Below the pieces are notes generated by a model. The model had not been told where the DNA came from, made no database searches, and saw only the letters and a program-made list of their open reading frames with translations. From the NCBI RefSeq assembly GCF_003247215.1, contig NZ_QKAP01000121.1:1-64000 (forward strand): a DNA stretch of 64,000 nt. Reading direction: 5' to 3'. This DNA is from Malonomonas rubra. Its GTDB lineage: Bacteria > Desulfobacterota > Desulfuromonadia > Desulfuromonadales > Geopsychrobacteraceae. The translations under genes were made by a program, and so were the position numbers. This document shows positions 44,160 through 53,138 of the stretch, piece by piece. The first letter of the stretch is position 1. Every line of letters starts with the position of its first letter.

Positions 44160-45731
44160 TTAGTTTGCCGACTTGCGTTTTTTCAACAAGCGCAGCCCCT
44201 GTTGCAATTCTTCTATTCTTAATAACAGACAGGCACCGAGGAAAACAGCAACACCAGAACCGACTGCAGCCAATAGTACCCCACCCTGCCACAGCTTGTC
44301 TCCACCCTGCTGCCACTCAGCAAAGGAAAGTAGAAAATGGACCACCGCCGCCATCAGCAGGCTGGCCGGGACAACTTTAAAAAAAGGCGTCCAGAGTGAG
44401 ACCTGCACCAGCGGACCAACTTGCTTGCGCAGTAGAACAAGCAATAGAACTGCATTAAACAGCGAGGCCAACGTCAGCGCAACCGCCAAGCCGAGATGCT
44501 GGAAAAACTGCATCAGAACCACTCCCAGTAGCAGATTGACCAGCAGCGTCCAAAAAGAAACCCAGACCGGCGTACGGGTATCTTTTAGGGCGTAAAAGGT
44601 CTGCGAAGCGATCCGGCTATAACCGACAAACAACAGGCCGGGAGCATAACAGATCAACGCCCACGCTGTATTCTGCAAGGCAATCGAATCGAACTCCCCA
44701 CCAAGAAAAAACAACGAGTAGACAGGTATCGCACACAACACCAGCCCGACAATTGCGGGCAGGGTAAAAATCGTGATCAGCGTCAGCGCAAAGCCCAACG
44801 AACGCCTCATCCCGGCAAGATCCTTGTCAGCAACTTGCTGACTCATCATCGGCAACGCCGCCTGCGCAAGAGAAACAATAAATATCCCCTGTGGGAACTC
44901 GAACAAGCGCTGTGCGTAATAAAGATAAGAAACACTGCCCTCCGGCAAAAGTGAAGCGAGCAAGCGACTGACAATAATATTAATCTGGTAAATCGCAACG
45001 CCCGCAATTCCTGGCAACATCAGGGAAACTATTTTTCGTAGTTGTTTATCGCGCCAGAAATCAAACTCAAAGCTGAAGCGGATGCGATACTTCAACATAA
45101 CCGGAAATTGCAGCAAGAGCTGCACTACCCCCCCGGCCAGCACGCCGACCGCCAAGGCAAAAATCGGCTGTTCGAACAAAAACCCTAAGCATAAAGCACT
45201 AAGGATCATGGACAGATTGAGAAACAGGGGAGATAGCGACGGCAGAAAAAAATGGCCACGCACATTGAGAATCCCAGTAATCAACGCAAGAAGAGAGACT
45301 AGCCCGACATACGGAAACATCAAACGATTCAACCGATCGGTCAACTCGAGCTTTCCCTCAATATGGCCAAAACCATAACCGATTCCCTGTACGATCCAGG
45401 GAGAACAAACGATTCCGACCGTGACCACCACCAGCATCACCAACAATAATATCGTGACGCAGCGATTGGCTAGCCTCTGTGCCTCTGCTTCACCACGCTG
45501 ATGAAAAACTTCGGAAAAGGTCGGCACAAAGGCAGCGGTCAAAGATCCCTCGCCGAAAAAACGCCGCAAGAGGTTCGGAATGGTAAATGCCATGAAAAAT
45601 GCATCAGTCGCAAAACCGGCACCAAACATACGGGCAACGATGACATCACGCACCAACCCGGCAATGCGGCTCAACGAGGTAGCAAACGCCATGACCAGGG
45701 TTGCTGCCGCTATTTTTTTCTGAATTGACAT
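44160..45731 (-). CDS. murJ: Lipid II flippase MurJ
   Basis: A 523-aa polytopic membrane protein with about 14 transmembrane segments, translocating lipid II to the periplasm. Family marks: RIAGLVRDVIVARMFGAG near 22-39 with conserved Arg, NLLRRFFGEGSLTAAFVPTF near 53-72, and PQGIFIVSLAQAALPMMSQ near 274-292. Length is normal. The ATG has only a distant AAAGGA. The 5' end is divergent from rpsT. Confidence 0.95.
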   Translation of the reverse strand: MSIQKKIAAATLVMAFATSLSRIAGLVRDVIVARMFGAGFATDAFFMAFTIPNLLRRFFGEGSLTAAFVPTFSEVFHQRGEAEAQRLANRCVTILLLVMLVVVTVGIVCSPWIVQGIGYGFGHIEGKLELTDRLNRLMFPYVGLVSLLALITGILNVRGHFFLPSLSPLFLNLSMILSALCLGFLFEQPIFALAVGVLAGGVVQLLLQFPVMLKYRIRFSFEFDFWRDKQLRKIVSLMLPGIAGVAIYQINIIVSRLLASLLPEGSVSYLYYAQRLFEFPQGIFIVSLAQAALPMMSQQVADKDLAGMRRSLGFALTLITIFTLPAIVGLVLCAIPVYSLFFLGGEFDSIALQNTAWALICYAPGLLFVGYSRIASQTFYALKDTRTPVWVSFWTLLVNLLLGVVLMQFFQHLGLAVALTLASLFNAVLLLVLLRKQVGPLVQVSLWTPFFKVVPASLLMAAVVHFLLSFAEWQQGGDKLWQGGVLLAAVGSGVAVFLGACLLLRIEELQQGLRLLKKRKSAN

Positions 45732-45812
45732 TTAAAAAAATTAATCCTTTGATTAAAATCGATAACCTACTGAAGCTACGAAAAAAACTCTATCGGATTA
45801 TCAATTTCTAAC

Positions 45813-45841
45813 TTGACAGAGAAGAGCTTCGCGACTATTAT
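45813..45841 (+). promoter_or_regulatory. Sigma-70 promoter of rpsT
   Basis: TTGACA (45813-45818), 17-bp spacer, TATTAT (45836-45841), about 47 bp before the rpsT start codon. Confidence 0.8.
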
Positions 45842-45887
45842 CCCGTGACTTTTAGATAGATACACCAACAAATCAAGGAGAAGCAAC

Positions 45888-46151
45888 GTGGCCAATCACA
45901 AATCGGCAGAAAAGCGCAACAAACAAAATGCGATCCGTAATGTCCGCAATAACCATATTCGTTCCACCATGCGCACCCTGGTTAAACAAGTCCGCGAAGC
46001 AGCAGCAGCAGGCGAAAAGGATGCGGCAGCAGAAGCGCTAAAAAAAGCGATTCCCTACATTGACAAAACGGCAACCAAGGGTGTTATCCACAAAGCGACC
46101 GCCAGCCGGAAAATTTCTCGGCTGGCCAAGTTGGTCAACAGCATCGGCTAA
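45888..46151 (+). CDS. rpsT: Ribosomal protein S20
   Basis: An 87-aa basic small-subunit protein. It begins (GTG) ANHKSAEKRNKQNAIRNVRN and continues KAIPYIDKTATKGVIHKATA, then ASRKISRLAKLV, matching bacterial S20. The start is GTG with AAGGAG 7 bases upstream; non-AUG starts are known for rpsT in other bacteria and may aid autoregulation. It is a single-gene unit, with a consensus promoter before it and a terminator 20 bp after it. Confidence 0.96.
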   Translation: MANHKSAEKRNKQNAIRNVRNNHIRSTMRTLVKQVREAAAAGEKDAAAEALKKAIPYIDKTATKGVIHKATASRKISRLAKLVNSIG

Positions 46152-46172
46152 GGTTCGCAATAAACTTAAAAA

Positions 46173-46198
46173 TAGGGGCTCTTGCAGCCCCTTTTTTA
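46173..46198. terminator. Bidirectional terminator between rpsT and holA
   Basis: GGGGCT/AGCCCC stem with a CTTGC loop, TTTTTT on the plus side and a T-rich stretch on the minus side, between convergent stop codons. Confidence 0.85.
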
Positions 46199-47194
46199 TC
46201 AACCCTTTCGGCTTAACCGCAGCAACAGGTTCTCCAACAAAGCCTCAGCATCTGCCCCGCTCGATTTCATTGCCAAATCGGTCTCTAAAAAAAGCTGAAA
46301 CGCCCTATAAAAGTCATTTCGCGAAAACCGCTTCCCTTGGCTGATCATCGACTGAACAACAAAAAACGGCACTCCGGCAACACTTGCAATATCCCGTACC
46401 CCCCTGTTCTGAACTTGAAGTTCACGAACTTTCCATAGCTGCCTAAAGTGGCGCACTAGTAGCGACAGGATTTTCAAGGGCGCTTCTCCTGCATCGGCCA
46501 GCTGTTTAGCCAGGCTGAGTGATTTGGCAACATCACCGCAACCGACCGCGTTGCCCAGATTGAAAATATTTTCGGCCCGCCCTTTGGAAACCACTGCGTG
46601 GACATCGGTTAGATCAACCAATCTCCGCTCACCAAGATAGGTCAGCAACTTCTCCAGTTCCGCATGAACCTCATGCAAACTCTCCCCCACCATGCTGCAA
46701 AAAAGCTCAAGTGCATCAGCAGAAATACGGTAGTCTCGCGTGTCGAGAAAACTCCGGATATGTCCCGGCAATTCACGCTCTGACAGTGGCCTAAACTCAA
46801 CCATGGTACCGGACTTTTTGAATTTCTGGAAAAACTTGCGCCGGCTATCAATCTTCTCGGCAACGAACAGCAGGCAGGTTTCTGGGACCGGCTCTTTCAA
46901 ATAAGGGAGCAGTTCATCCAGTTCGGCGGCAGGAAGCAGGTGAGCGTCCTTAATGGTTACTAACCGCCTAGATGCAAAAAACGGCAAGGTACGAGCTGAC
47001 TCAATAATGCTGGTCGCAGCAGCATCCTTGCCGTAAAACTGATTATCGTTGAAATCGTCCTTATCGGACTCAAGAACAGCACGACGGACCAGTCGCACTG
47101 CGCGCTGTACAAGGAAAGTTTCTTTCCCGTAGAGAAAAAGAAGCTCTGGGATTTTTCCGACTTTCAGATTGCTAAACAGCTCGTCAGCGGTCAT
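46199..47194 (-). CDS. holA: DNA polymerase III delta subunit
   Basis: A 331-aa clamp-loader subunit that opens the beta clamp. Family marks: MTADELFSNLKVGKIPELLF and LYGKETFLVQRAVRLVRR at the start, then TCLLFVAEKIDSRRKFFQKF near 105-125 and FYRAFQLFLETDLAMKSSG near the end. It is divergent in sequence, as HolA usually is. I use ATG 47194; a TTG at 47209 overlapping the lptE stop would add five residues. It follows lptE and leuS, the common leuS-lptE-holA order. Confidence 0.91.
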   Translation of the reverse strand: MTADELFSNLKVGKIPELLFLYGKETFLVQRAVRLVRRAVLESDKDDFNDNQFYGKDAAATSIIESARTLPFFASRRLVTIKDAHLLPAAELDELLPYLKEPVPETCLLFVAEKIDSRRKFFQKFKKSGTMVEFRPLSERELPGHIRSFLDTRDYRISADALELFCSMVGESLHEVHAELEKLLTYLGERRLVDLTDVHAVVSKGRAENIFNLGNAVGCGDVAKSLSLAKQLADAGEAPLKILSLLVRHFRQLWKVRELQVQNRGVRDIASVAGVPFFVVQSMISQGKRFSRNDFYRAFQLFLETDLAMKSSGADAEALLENLLLRLSRKG

Positions 47195-47205
47195 CAGGTT
47201 ACCGC

Positions 47206-47712
47206 TCAAAAATCATCCAGCATACGGGAAAGAAGTTCTTCAGAGATGCGCAAACTGATCTCATCAATCGCTTCGCGCTCGAAATCTTCTTGTATGGCCT
47301 TATCGTCATCGGCAAGATACTCTTCTTTCCAGGAAACATTCCCCTGCCAAAGTAGTCGCCCATCTGATACCTGACGCAACACTGCATCGATCGTCATGGT
47401 TGCGCGATATTCACTGATGTCGTCGCTGGTATCGTAAGCGATCGGCTTACTGGCGTAAGAGCTGACCACCCCCTCCAGAACGGCCTCTGCCTGATCAAGA
47501 CTTTCAACCTGTGAAATATTACTGTTACGGCCAAAAACAACGCTGATCTCATTACTGACCAGACTTTCCAACTGTGGCTCTTTGGTTTTATTGACGAACA
47601 GGGGTATGTAGACCGTCTTCACCTTGCCCGGGAGGGAACCACCCTTGCCAGGGAAATGATACCCGCAACCGATTAGAAGAAGAAAGATGACCGCCGCCAG
47701 ATATTTCATCAT
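47206..47712 (-). CDS. lptE: LPS-assembly lipoprotein LptE
   Basis: A 168-aa lipoprotein: a short signal peptide ends in LLIGC (Cys near 16), then [20 protein letters not shown] with [13 protein letters not shown] typical of the LptE family. It plugs the LptD barrel that inserts LPS in the outer membrane, so the organism has an LPS-bearing outer membrane. It overlaps the leuS stop by about 4 bp (ATGA), implying coupling with leuS. The sequence is short and divergent, but position and pattern agree. Confidence 0.9.
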   Translation of the reverse strand: MMKYLAAVIFLLLIGCGYHFPGKGGSLPGKVKTVYIPLFVNKTKEPQLESLVSNEISVVFGRNSNISQVESLDQAEAVLEGVVSSYASKPIAYDTSDDISEYRATMTIDAVLRQVSDGRLLWQGNVSWKEEYLADDDKAIQEDFEREAIDEISLRISEELLSRMLDDF

Positions 47713-50264
47713 GACACCACAATATTGATCAAGCGACCCGGCACAACGATGATTTTCCGGACCTGTTTATCGGCGACAAAACGCTGCACGTTCGGTTCCA
47801 CCAACGCAGCCGCCTCCGCGGCTGCGTTGTCAGCATCAGCAGCAAGCGACACCTTGCCACGCACTTTACCGTTCACCTGCACAACCAGAGTAATTTCATC
47901 GGACACCAGAGCTGCCCCATCCAATTTCGGCCAACCAGTTGTCTCGATACTTTCACGGTGCCCAAGTGCTTCCCAAAGCTCTTCACAAGCATGTGGTACA
48001 AACGGATTAAGTAGTCGCACCACCGCCTCAAGCGCTTCTCGCAAAACACCCGGATGCTGGTCGCCATCCTTGAAGGAATAGATAGCATTGACAAGCTCCA
48101 TAACCGCGGCAATCGCAGTATTAAAGTGGAAGCGGCCATCGATATCTTCTGTTACCTTCTTGATTGTCTGATGGGTTTTACGCCGCAGATCAGCTGCCGC
48201 TCCGGAAGCGTCGGTCGGAATATCAGCACCACCGATCAATTCAAGGTTATCGAGCACGGCACGCCAAACCCGACCGAGGAAGCGTGAACACCCTTCAACC
48301 CCTTGCTCGTTCCATTCCAGATCTTTTTCCGGTGGCGCTGCAAACAGGGAGAATAACCGCGCGGTATCCGCCCCATACTGATCGATCAGGGCATTCGGGT
48401 CGATGACGTTCTTTTTCGACTTGCTCATCTTCTCGGTCCGGCCCAACTCTGCGGTCTGGCCACAGTTGATGCACTTGCCGTCTGCAACCTGCTCAGGGTA
48501 GAGCCAGCCGTGTTCCGAACACTTCTGGGTTTCCATGCAGACCATCCCCTGAGTAAGCAGGTTGGTGAAAGGCTCATCGACATCGAGCATTCCGAGGTCG
48601 CGCAGGACCTTGGTATAGAAGCGCGCGTAAAGCAGGTGCATGACCGCATGCTCGATACCACCGATATACTGGTCGACCGGTAACCAGTAGTTGGCCGCCT
48701 CTTTGTCGAGCGGCCCGTCAGTGTAATTGGGGCTGGCGTAGCGAGCAAAATACCAGGAACTTTCAACAAAGGTATCGAAAGTGTCGCTCTCGCGGCGGGC
48801 CTGCTTGCCACAGGTCGGGCAATCCACATTGAGAAAAGCTTCGTGTCTGGCCAACGGCGAGCCGCCTTCACCGGTCAGCTCCACATCGTCCGGCAGGACA
48901 ACAGGCAAATCGTCCTCAGGAACCGGCACAGCACCGCAGGAACTACAGTAAATTATTGGAATCGGGGTTCCCCAGTAACGCTGACGGGATACGCCCCAAT
49001 CACGCAGACGGAAGTTCACGGTCTTCCGTCCCTCGTTCCGCTCATCCAGATAAGCTGCGATCTTTTCTTTGGCAGTATCGTTCTCTATCCCATTGAACTG
49101 TCCGGAATTAACCAGCTGGCCTGGACCGACATAGGCCTCTTCCATCTGGGCAGCAATCAGAGCATCTCCTTCTGGCTGGATAACCACTTGGATCGGCAGA
49201 TCATACTTGCGGGCAAATTCGAAATCACGCTGATCATGAGCCGGGACCGCCATAACCGCACCGGTGCCGTAATCCATCAAGACAAAATTGGCGAGAAAAA
49301 CTGGGATTTTGTTGCCAGTCAGAGGGTTGATGCAGTAGGTGCCGGTAAACACCCCAAGCTTTACCAGATCTCCGCTGGTCCGTTCTATTTTATCCTGACG
49401 TTCGACCTTGGCGATAAATTCTTCTACCGCCCCCTGCTGCTCAGTGGTCACCAACTGCTTGACCATCGGATGTTCAGGAGCCAAACTCATAAAGGTGGCA
49501 CCGAACAGAGTATCTGGCCTCGTGGTAAAAACCTTGACCTTTGCACTGGTATCGGCAACCGGAAATTCGATTTCGCAACCGTAGCTCTTGCCAATCCAGT
49601 TGCGCTGCATCGCCAGCACCCGTTCCGGCCAGCCGGGAAGTTTTTCAGTAAAGTCGAGCAACTCATCCGCATAATCGGTGATCTTGAAGAACCACTGTTC
49701 CAGCTCTTTCTGTTCAACCAAACTGTGACAACGCCAGCAGCAACCATCTTCAACCTGTTCATTGGCCAGAACCGTCGCGCAGTCGGGACACCAGTTGACC
49801 GAGGACCCCTTCTTATAGGCAAGTCCGCGCTCGTACATCTTTAGGAAGACCTGCTGTTCCCACCGGTAGTAGTCGGGATGACAGGTTGCGAATTCGCGTT
49901 GCCAGTCATAGGACAGCCCGATCCGCTGTAGCTGTTGCCGCATGCTGTTGATATTCTCGTAGGTCCATTCCGCTGGGTGGGTTTTGTTTTCGATCGCAGC
50001 ATTTTCCGCCGGCATCCCAAAGGCGTCCCAGCCCATCGGGTGAAGAACATTGAAGCCTTGCATCCGTTTGAAACGAGCGACCACATCACCGATGGCATAG
50101 TTGCGGACATGCCCCATATGAATACGGCCGGATGGATAGGGGAACATTTCTAGCAGATAGTACTTCGGCTTATCTGAATCTTCAGTAACCCGGAAAGACT
50201 GATTCTGCTGCCACCGCTGTTGCCATTTCTGCTCGATATCCTTCGGGATGTACTGCTTATCCAT
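47709..50264 (-). CDS. leuS: Leucyl-tRNA synthetase
   Basis: An 851-aa class I synthetase. The HIGH-type motif is [20 protein letters not shown] (about 41-60). The CP1 editing domain (about 220-400) includes [20 protein letters not shown]. The KMSKS loop is [14 protein letters not shown], near 620. The C-terminal domain ends [17 protein letters not shown]. Zinc-type cysteines are present in [22 protein letters not shown] 50264 follows GGAGG; the preceding eleven codons are not family-like. Confidence 0.97.
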   Translation of the reverse strand: MDKQYIPKDIEQKWQQRWQQNQSFRVTEDSDKPKYYLLEMFPYPSGRIHMGHVRNYAIGDVVARFKRMQGFNVLHPMGWDAFGMPAENAAIENKTHPAEWTYENINSMRQQLQRIGLSYDWQREFATCHPDYYRWEQQVFLKMYERGLAYKKGSSVNWCPDCATVLANEQVEDGCCWRCHSLVEQKELEQWFFKITDYADELLDFTEKLPGWPERVLAMQRNWIGKSYGCEIEFPVADTSAKVKVFTTRPDTLFGATFMSLAPEHPMVKQLVTTEQQGAVEEFIAKVERQDKIERTSGDLVKLGVFTGTYCINPLTGNKIPVFLANFVLMDYGTGAVMAVPAHDQRDFEFARKYDLPIQVVIQPEGDALIAAQMEEAYVGPGQLVNSGQFNGIENDTAKEKIAAYLDERNEGRKTVNFRLRDWGVSRQRYWGTPIPIIYCSSCGAVPVPEDDLPVVLPDDVELTGEGGSPLARHEAFLNVDCPTCGKQARRESDTFDTFVESSWYFARYASPNYTDGPLDKEAANYWLPVDQYIGGIEHAVMHLLYARFYTKVLRDLGMLDVDEPFTNLLTQGMVCMETQKCSEHGWLYPEQVADGKCINCGQTAELGRTEKMSKSKKNVIDPNALIDQYGADTARLFSLFAAPPEKDLEWNEQGVEGCSRFLGRVWRAVLDNLELIGGADIPTDASGAAADLRRKTHQTIKKVTEDIDGRFHFNTAIAAVMELVNAIYSFKDGDQHPGVLREALEAVVRLLNPFVPHACEELWEALGHRESIETTGWPKLDGAALVSDEITLVVQVNGKVRGKVSLAADADNAAAEAAALVEPNVQRFVADKQVRKIIVVPGRLINIVVS

Positions 50265-50327
50265 ATATCCTCCATAACGGCACGAACGCCGCCACACATT
50301 TCAATCTAAACTTTGTGAGTATATACA

Positions 50328-50349
50328 CGAAAACCGGCATGTGCCGGTA
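50328..50349 (-). terminator. Terminator after infA
   Basis: ACCGGCA/TGCCGGT stem with a 2-base loop followed on the minus strand by TTTTCGTG. It lies about 80 bp after the infA stop and before leuS. Confidence 0.7.
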
Positions 50350-50428
50350 TCGAGTTTATCGTATCAGGTCGGAGAAATCACCAAACCAATGTAGATTCTG
50401 CTTGAGCCGAAGCCCCTACTGGATCGAA

Positions 50429-50647
50429 TTATTTGGCCCGGTAGGTAATTCTGCCGCGAGTAAGGTCATATGGGGAAAGCTCCACGGTTACACGGTCGCC
50501 GGGCAGAATACGAATATAGTATTTACGCATCTTTCCGGAAATGTGTGCCAGCACTACATGATCATTATCAAGTTTGACTCGAAACATCGCATTCGGCAAC
50601 GGCTCGACAACTGTTCCTTCAACCTCAATTGCTTCTTCCTTAGACAA
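50429..50647 (-). CDS. infA: Translation initiation factor IF-1 (UUG start)
   Basis: A 72-aa S1-fold protein that binds the ribosomal A site during initiation: [20 protein letters not shown], then [20 protein letters not shown] and the C-terminal [14 protein letters not shown]. The sequence is full length only from TTG at 50645-50647, with AGGAGG 5 bases upstream, so the start codon is UUG. It is outside the ribosomal operon here, between the chemosensory genes and leuS, with its own promoter and terminator. Confidence 0.96.
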   Translation of the reverse strand: MSKEEAIEVEGTVVEPLPNAMFRVKLDNDHVVLAHISGKMRKYYIRILPGDRVTVELSPYDLTRGRITYRAK

Positions 50648-50695
50648 AGGATCCTCCTGAAATTTAACTTCTTAACAATTCAATCTGGAATGGAC

Positions 50696-50723
50696 TTATT
50701 ACATGTTCGCAGCCAACTGTCAA
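50696..50723 (-). promoter_or_regulatory. Sigma-70 promoter of infA
   Basis: TTGACA (50718-50723), 16-bp spacer, TAATAA (50696-50701) on the minus strand, about 48 bp before the UUG start. Confidence 0.7.
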
Positions 50724-50746
50724 GTCTGGAACAAACCGCATTTCCA

Positions 50747-51127
50747 TCATCTGTCGATCTCAAGCAGTTGTCTTACAACTTCTATGATACGTGCAGTCTG
50801 AATCGGCTTGGCAAGATACTCATTTGCGCCCAGTGCCGTTGCCTTTTCACGATCCAGAACAGTCCCTTCTGTAGTGATGACAACTATCGGCAGTGCATTG
50901 TATTGAGCATCATTACGAAGCAGGCTGATCAGCTTCAAGCCGTCCATGATCGGCATATTGATATCGGTCAGCAGCAGGTCATAAATCTCATTCGACAACA
51001 TCTTCAGCGCGGCAACCCCGTCCCCTGCTTCTTCAACCTGTAAGCCAGGGATGCGGTGCAAGGCGAAAACGATAAGTTGTCGCATGGTTGGCGAATCATC
51101 AACCACCAATATACGAGCTGTCTGCAT
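50747..51127 (-). CDS. CheY-like response regulator (single receiver domain)
   Basis: A 126-aa stand-alone receiver. Acidic pair in ARILVVDDSPTMRQL (Asp near 10-11), phosphoacceptor in LLLTDINMPIMDG (Asp near 56), the Thr switch in IVVITTEG, and the Lys in NEYLAKPIQ. All key residues are present, and no output domain follows. Start ATG 51127 (MQTARIL) has GAGGGG 9 bases upstream; ATG 51136 overlaps that site. It is the last gene of the chemosensory operon, 78 bp after cheB. Confidence 0.92.
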   Translation of the reverse strand: MQTARILVVDDSPTMRQLIVFALHRIPGLQVEEAGDGVAALKMLSNEIYDLLLTDINMPIMDGLKLISLLRNDAQYNALPIVVITTEGTVLDREKATALGANEYLAKPIQTARIIEVVRQLLEIDR

Positions 51128-51205
51128 ATAAAGCATCCCCTCAATAGCTTTTAAAAAAACAAGTTACTTTAACAGCTTGATATAACAAATTCCAGCATCA
51201 CAGAA

Positions 51206-52264
51206 TCAATCCACAGAAACAAAGGGTCGGCAGCACAGTTCAATCTCGTGCGCCATCCTTTTTAGCGGTACCACTTTTTCAACCACCCCGGTCTGAGCGG
51301 TTTCTTTCGGCATACCGTAAACGACACAGGACTCTTCTGCTTCGGCTAAAACCCGCCCACCATATTTAGCAACCTCCTCTGCACCGGCAGCACCATCATT
51401 ACCCATTCCAGTCAACACAACCGCCAACGCTTTGGAACCATAAATATAAGCGGCCGTGCGGAACAGGACATTGGTCGATGGTGTGTATATCTGATCTTCC
51501 GGCGGATCGACAATCCGGACGCGCACCACACCACCGTAATATTGTAATTCGAGGTTTTTGCATCCAGGGCAAACATAAACAGTTCCCGGAACCAGCTGGT
51601 CGCCTTGTTCCGCTTCTTTAACCGACATTACAGAGTAATCGTCCAAACGTTGGGCAAACGATTTGGTAAACCCGGCCGGCATGTGTTGAGTGACGACCAC
51701 CGGGACCGGCAGTTTTTCCCGAAATGAACTGAAGATATGATGCAGTGCGGGAGGTCCTCCAGTGGAAGCACCTATCAGCACTACGGTAGAACGATGCTCT
51801 GCAGTATAGCATTCCGGCTTTTGCCTAAATTTAGGCTCCTCAACAACTTCCAGGCGCTGCTTGATCTTTTCACCGCTAAGGAGTGAAGCCTCGACAACCT
51901 TCCCGATCAAATCACGCTGAATATTATAGAGTTCTGAACTTTTTGCTCTGGCCGGCTTGGCAATAAAATCGAAAGCACCTAAATCCAATGCCTTAAAAAC
52001 ATCCTGTCGACCATTTTGCGAAGAAATGACAATCACCGGAACAGGATGGTTCTCCATGATCAAGCGCAGCAGGCTGAAACCACTCATGCGTGGCATTTCC
52101 AGATCCAAGGTAACCACATCCGGCTTCAGATCGATCAGTTTTTTCAGCCCTTCCTCACCGTCTACCGCATAGCCCACAACATTGATCCGAGAATCACCTT
52201 CTAGCATCTTGCCGATCGATATACGACTGAAAGCCGAATCATCAATCACCAGAACACTGATCAT
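51206..52264 (-). CDS. cheB: Chemotaxis-type protein-glutamate methylesterase CheB
   Basis: A 352-aa two-domain protein. The receiver (about 1-120) has SVLVIDDSAF and VVTLDLEMPRMSG. The methylesterase domain (about 160-350) has the catalytic Ser in VLIGASTGGPPALHH, His in VVTQHMPAGFT and Asp in LTGMGNDGAAGAEEV. It would deamidate or demethylate receptors in response to CheA phosphorylation. ATG 52264 overlaps the cheR stop by one base (TGATG), with GGAGG upstream. Confidence 0.95.
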   Translation of the reverse strand: MISVLVIDDSAFSRISIGKMLEGDSRINVVGYAVDGEEGLKKLIDLKPDVVTLDLEMPRMSGFSLLRLIMENHPVPVIVISSQNGRQDVFKALDLGAFDFIAKPARAKSSELYNIQRDLIGKVVEASLLSGEKIKQRLEVVEEPKFRQKPECYTAEHRSTVVLIGASTGGPPALHHIFSSFREKLPVPVVVTQHMPAGFTKSFAQRLDDYSVMSVKEAEQGDQLVPGTVYVCPGCKNLELQYYGGVVRVRIVDPPEDQIYTPSTNVLFRTAAYIYGSKALAVVLTGMGNDGAAGAEEVAKYGGRVLAEAEESCVVYGMPKETAQTGVVEKVVPLKRMAHEIELCCRPFVSVD

Positions 52265-53133
52265 CAAAATCCTCCAGCAGAACCTGCAGGTCGTTGATAG
52301 ACCATATCATGGGTAAAGTGACGTAGATCAAAATCGGTGCTGATATTTATCAACGATTCGGAATGGCCAAGCAGCAGGAAACCACTGCTGTTCAGTTGAT
52401 CATAAAGGCACGAAATGACTTTCTTTTTCGCTTCGAGATCGAAATAGATGATAACGTTGCGACAGAAAATCGCATCCATCTTCCCCAGCAACGAAACCCT
52501 CCGATGATCAAGCAAGTTGAGATGGCTGATGGTCACCAACTTTTTAACTTGATCTGAAATACGCAGCTTCCCCTGAGCCTCAACAAAATACCGGTCAATA
52601 TAATATTGATCGGTACCGCGGAAAGAGTTTTTTCCGTACACCCCTTCCCGAGCCAAGGACAATACCTGTTTGCTGATATCGGTGCCGATAATTTCTACAT
52701 TCCAGCGCCGCAGTTCAGGATTCTGCAACATCAGCATCGCCAGCGTATAGGGTTCTTCACCCGACGAGCACCCGGCACTCCAAATTCTCAGGCTACGGTC
52801 TCCTGAACCACGCTTTTTTTCCATGACTTCCGGAAGGATTTCATCGATAAAAGTTTTTAGCTGAAAATTTTCGCGAAAAAAGTAGGTTTCATTCGTCGTC
52901 AGCAAATCGATGACCGTCGACAATTCATCTTCACGATCACGACTGTAGCGCAATTGATAATAATAATCCTTGAAACTACTGAGGTGCATCTCTACAAGTC
53001 GCTTGTTCAAGCGCTTCTCGAGCATGTATTTCGATTCAATATCAAAAAACAACCCGCAATGATCGTACACGAAATCGCGAATCTGCCGAAACTCGTCATC
53101 CGACATTTTTATGTCCGACTTAAAGACAAACAT
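52264..53133 (-). CDS. cheR: Chemotaxis-type methyltransferase CheR
   Basis: A 289-aa SAM-dependent methyltransferase for receptor glutamates. An N-terminal helical domain (about 10-80) precedes the catalytic fold: LTTNETYFFRENFQLKTF, LRIWSAGCSSGEEPYTLAML, then IIGTDISKQVLSLAREGVYG and DAIFCRNVIIYFD. All are strong CheR motifs. ATG 53133 follows GGAGG at 9 bases. It is 5 bp after the HEAT-repeat gene and coupled to cheB. Confidence 0.96.
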   Translation of the reverse strand: MFVFKSDIKMSDDEFRQIRDFVYDHCGLFFDIESKYMLEKRLNKRLVEMHLSSFKDYYYQLRYSRDREDELSTVIDLLTTNETYFFRENFQLKTFIDEILPEVMEKKRGSGDRSLRIWSAGCSSGEEPYTLAMLMLQNPELRRWNVEIIGTDISKQVLSLAREGVYGKNSFRGTDQYYIDRYFVEAQGKLRISDQVKKLVTISHLNLLDHRRVSLLGKMDAIFCRNVIIYFDLEAKKKVISCLYDQLNSSGFLLLGHSESLINISTDFDLRHFTHDMVYQRPAGSAGGF

Positions 53134-53138
53134 AAGCT

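Noticed and set aside
48843-49844. 333-codon plus-strand open frame opposite leuS
   Set aside because: Shadow of leuS; composition is not that of a natural protein and no start signal is present.
50315-51043. 242-codon plus-strand frame across infA and the last cheY
   Set aside because: It overlaps two conserved minus-strand genes and their promoter; no supporting motif.
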